DNA of 9,494 bases from Alphaproteobacteria bacterium UBA2784. Its GTDB lineage: Bacteria > Pseudomonadota > Alphaproteobacteria > Micropepsales > Micropepsaceae. A program made the translations under genes and the position numbers. Location: the NCBI GenBank assembly GCA_002352285.1, contig DEIC01000030.1, positions 1-9,494 on the forward strand. The letters are read 5' to 3'. The notes beneath the pieces are model-generated. The model made no database searches, was not told the origin of the DNA, and was given only the letters and a program-made list of their open reading frames with translations. Shown in pieces: positions 7,613 to 9,494 of this stretch (position 1 is the stretch's first letter; each line of letters opens with the position of its first letter).

Positions 7613-8209
7613 TCAATCCTTGACGTGCTTGCCCGCCGTCCAGCCCTGGGCCGAGAGATGGTGCTGACCGGCGGCAACGGCCCCCGGCTCCAGAACGGTG
7701 CCCATCGAGTCGTTCCAGCGGTTGAGGTATCCGAAAAGGGCGATGACCCCCATGATCTCGACGATTTCGCCCTCGTCCCAATGCGCCCGCATCCGCGCCC
7801 GGAGTCCGTCATCAACCGCATTGGGAACGGCTGACGCACAAGTCGCCAGATCAAGTGCGGCCCGCTCGGCCTCGCTGAAAAGCGGGCTTGTGGCATAATC
7901 GAACACGGCTGCGATCTTTGCATCCTCGGCGCCATAGCGGCTGGCCGCCAGTGCCGTATGCGCCTGACAATAGCGGCAGCCGGTCGCCGCCGATGAGACA
8001 AGGGCAATGAGCCGTTTCAGCGCCGACGTCACGCGTCCGTGATTTTCCATCACGGCCTTGTTGAGGTTGATGAAGGCCTTTGCAATCGCGGGCCTGCGCT
8101 GCATGGTCAGCACGCTGTTGGGCGGAAAACCAAGCGTCTCGTTGAAGAAGCGTGCAAGCTCTGCAACTTCGGGATCATTGGCCTGCGGCAATGGCGTAAT
8201 GAACGGCAT
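7613..8209 (-). CDS. Carboxymuconolactone decarboxylase / AhpD-like family protein
   Basis: This small all-helical protein of 198 residues belongs to the CMD/AhpD superfamily, whose members are thiol peroxidase-like enzymes or decarboxylases. The core motif is GCRYCQAHTALAASRYG, with Cys78, Cys81 and His84; the CxxC pair is the redox-active site in AhpD-type members. The position that carries the catalytic Glu in AhpD, 12 residues before the first Cys, is Arg66 here (LKRLIALVSS), and the His is one residue closer than in AhpD. The chemistry may therefore differ. The start is the ATG at 8209, with a near-perfect GAGGAGG SD 5-6 bases upstream; the frame also contains a GTG at 8233, but that lacks such a site. 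It is the first gene of the leftward block, 36 bp ahead of the WsaF-like gene, and is divergent from the radical SAM gene. A substrate cannot be assigned. Confidence 0.85.
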   Translation of the reverse strand: MPFITPLPQANDPEVAELARFFNETLGFPPNSVLTMQRRPAIAKAFINLNKAVMENHGRVTSALKRLIALVSSAATGCRYCQAHTALAASRYGAEDAKIAAVFDYATSPLFSEAERAALDLATCASAVPNAVDDGLRARMRAHWDEGEIVEIMGVIALFGYLNRWNDSMGTVLEPGAVAAGQHHLSAQGWTAGKHVKD

Positions 8210-8226
8210 AAGGCCCTCCTCTGATG
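8204..8226. promoter_or_regulatory. Shared start region of divergent CMD and radical SAM genes
   Basis: Only 14 bp (8210-8223) separate the two divergent ATG codons. On the minus strand the segment gives a strong GAGGAGG SD for the CMD gene. On the plus strand its AAGG (8210-8213, 10 bases before the ATG at 8224) is the only SD-like match for the radical SAM gene. No room is left for promoters, so each gene's promoter must lie inside the other's coding sequence. I could not identify convincing -35/-10 pairs on either strand. Confidence 0.6.
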
Positions 8227-9321
8227 GAAGCACTCTACTGGGTTCTGACCTGGGCCTGCCACAGGCGATGCGATCATTGTTACGACACCCGGTTCCGGCC
8301 CTATGTGCGCGATGAGTTAAAGGCGGTTGTGGGCGAGGGCCAGGCCGCCTTCCGAGAAATCATCGCCAATCTGCCCGCTGACATGACGTATGAAGTCACC
8401 GGCAGACTTGACGCGGCCGGGCGGCCATTGCGCCGCCGCACCTTGCTGGTGATGGCCGGCGGCGAATTGCTGATCGATGGCGTGCGCGAGGAGCTGTTCT
8501 ATCCCGCCCTCGACGCCTTGCGCGAACGCTATGGCAGGGGCCTGCCGAACATCAGCGTACAGACGACCGGCGACATCATGACCGGGCGCCACATTGAGGA
8601 GATGGTGTCACGCGGCGTGCGCACCATCGCGATTGCCTCTATCGACGACTACCATGCCGGCATGCAGGGCGACCGCAAATTTGCCTTCATGGAAAAAATT
8701 CGCGCCATGATGGCCAGGGCAGGCGCGCGCGAAATCGGCCTTGGCGGGGCGCGCGACAAGCGGCTGTCTGAGTCCACCCATCGCCCGGCGGATGATGATC
8801 CCGGTCCCTTCTTTCTCTTCTTTGGCGCCCAGCCGGAATTGTGGATTGGGGAGTTGTGGCCGCGCGGCCGCGCCTGGGCCAACGGCCTGTCAAATGCCAG
8901 CTACGAGACGAATTTCTGCGCGCGCTGGAGTGGCGGGAAGAACTTCCTCAATTACGGCAGACAGGGTTCGGAAATCGCCATCGAGCCTGATGGCGCCATC
9001 TATCCTTGCTGTCTGAAAACCAAAGCGCCGCTGGGAAACCTGACCGAAGAAAAATTGACTGACATCCTCGACAGCCTCAAAGGTCATCCCGCCTTTGAGG
9101 CGATCAATGCAGGCGACCCCGAGGCGATGGGGCTTGAGATGGGCTGGACGCGCGAAGATTATCGCAATGCGTCCACCACCACCGATCCCAAGGGCCGCGC
9201 GTTTGCCAATGTCTGCATCGGCTGCGACGTGTTCTTCAAGGAAAAACTCTCCGCCGAAATCACGCGCATCCGCAACGCACGGCTGGCCAGACAGAGCGTC
9301 ACGCCTTGCCCAGCCGGTTGA
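8224..9321 (+). CDS. Radical SAM enzyme with C-terminal cysteines (SPASM/twitch-like), unknown substrate
   Basis: This 365-residue protein carries the radical SAM signature CxxxCxxC very close to the N-terminus (Cys12, Cys16, Cys19 in ACHRRCDHCY), which ligates the 4Fe-4S cluster that cleaves S-adenosylmethionine. The SAM-binding GGE motif follows at 79-81 (VMAGGELL). Further barrel features are SVQTTGDIMT (111-120) and IAIASIDDYHAG (136-146). The C-terminal third resembles a SPASM/twitch region: GRAWANG (215-221), Cys232, then IEPDGAIYPCC (Cys262, Cys263), GNLTEEKLTDIL and CIGCD (Cys331, Cys334). These could hold an auxiliary iron-sulfur cluster, but the spacing is not the textbook SPASM pattern. 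The start ATG is fixed by the proximity of the signature to the N-terminus and by the divergent neighbour. No small peptide gene that could be a substrate was found nearby, so the role could be peptide, sugar or other small-molecule modification. The 3' end overlaps the opposing MBL-fold gene. Confidence 0.88.
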   Translation: MEALYWVLTWACHRRCDHCYDTRFRPYVRDELKAVVGEGQAAFREIIANLPADMTYEVTGRLDAAGRPLRRRTLLVMAGGELLIDGVREELFYPALDALRERYGRGLPNISVQTTGDIMTGRHIEEMVSRGVRTIAIASIDDYHAGMQGDRKFAFMEKIRAMMARAGAREIGLGGARDKRLSESTHRPADDDPGPFFLFFGAQPELWIGELWPRGRAWANGLSNASYETNFCARWSGGKNFLNYGRQGSEIAIEPDGAIYPCCLKTKAPLGNLTEEKLTDILDSLKGHPAFEAINAGDPEAMGLEMGWTREDYRNASTTTDPKGRAFANVCIGCDVFFKEKLSAEITRIRNARLARQSVTPCPAG

Positions 9322-9494
9322 CCGGCAGCTTCAGATAGACATGCCCGTCATTTTCGGCCGGCGGCATGGCGCCCGCGCGGATATTCACCTGCAGCGAGGG
9401 CAGGATCAGCACCGGCGGCGCCAGCGTTTTGTCGCGGCCCGTGCGCATGGCAACGAAGTCCGCCTCGCTGATGCCGTCGTGAATGTGGATATTT
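9299..9494 (-). CDS. MBL-fold metallo-hydrolase, C-terminal part (truncated by window edge)
   Basis: The complement reads as an open frame from the right edge to a TGA at 9299-9301, giving the last 64 residues of a protein. The visible sequence includes NIHIHDGISEADFVAMRTGRD..., then LILPSLQVNIRAG and HVYLKLPVN. This matches the C-terminal tail typical of MBL-fold hydrolases of the Blh / persulfide-dioxygenase-like type, in which a conserved arginine-rich RTGRDKTL and an NIRAG block close the domain. The metal-binding HxHxDH motif would lie upstream, outside the window, so activity cannot be confirmed. The gene overlaps the 3' end of the radical SAM gene by 23 bp in the convergent orientation. 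Confidence 0.75.
   Translation of the reverse strand, partial: NIHIHDGISEADFVAMRTGRDKTLAPPVLILPSLQVNIRAGAMPPAENDGHVYLKLPVNRLGKA

Noticed and set aside
8210..8233. GTG start at 8233 for the CMD gene
   Set aside because: It would overlap the radical SAM start and add eight residues without family similarity. The ATG at 8209 has an excellent SD at proper spacing.
8855..8880. GC-rich palindrome GGCCGCGCGGCC inside the radical SAM gene
   Set aside because: It lies in coding sequence, has no T-run and reads as ordinary codons for Pro-Arg-Gly-Arg-Ala in a high-GC genome, so it is not a terminator or operator.

Overview
This is a high-GC, gene-dense stretch whose gene repertoire (Tat-exported PhoX, WsaF-like rhamnosyltransferase, CMD family proteins), sparse SD sites and ATGA start/stop overlaps fit an alphaproteobacterium. 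The genus cannot be settled from the sequence. I see no tRNA, rRNA, CRISPR array, insertion sequence or prophage, and no gene-free gap longer than 150 bases.

Layout, left to right. Bases 1-148 hold no confident gene, only a possible short C-terminal fragment of an upstream + strand gene. A secreted S9 (prolyl oligopeptidase family) peptidase reads rightward at 149-2113. It meets, tail to tail with a 3-bp gap, a leftward block of five tightly packed genes spanning 2117-8209. In transcription order these are a CMD/AhpD-like protein, a WsaF-type glycosyltransferase, a Wzx/MOP-type flippase, a second (GT2-like, 'HQD' motif) glycosyltransferase and a Tat-exported PhoX-type alkaline phosphatase. 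A radical SAM enzyme starts divergently only 14 bp from the CMD gene and reads rightward (8224-9321). Its 3' end overlaps by 23 bp the end of a leftward MBL-fold hydrolase that runs off the right edge.

How the genes may work together. The middle three genes (two glycosyltransferases and a flippase, joined by 4-bp ATGA overlaps) form a small surface-glycan assembly module: cytosolic sugar transfer, then export of the lipid-linked product across the inner membrane. No initiating transferase, polymerase, ligase or nucleotide-sugar synthesis gene is in the window, so these must lie elsewhere. The flanking members of the same apparent operon, a CMD protein upstream and PhoX downstream, have no obvious role in glycan assembly. 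The most unusual part is the head-to-head radical SAM/CMD pair. Its genes share a 14-bp start region that must carry parts of both ribosome binding sites on opposite strands. The radical SAM protein has an atypical set of C-terminal cysteines, and no substrate peptide can be seen nearby.
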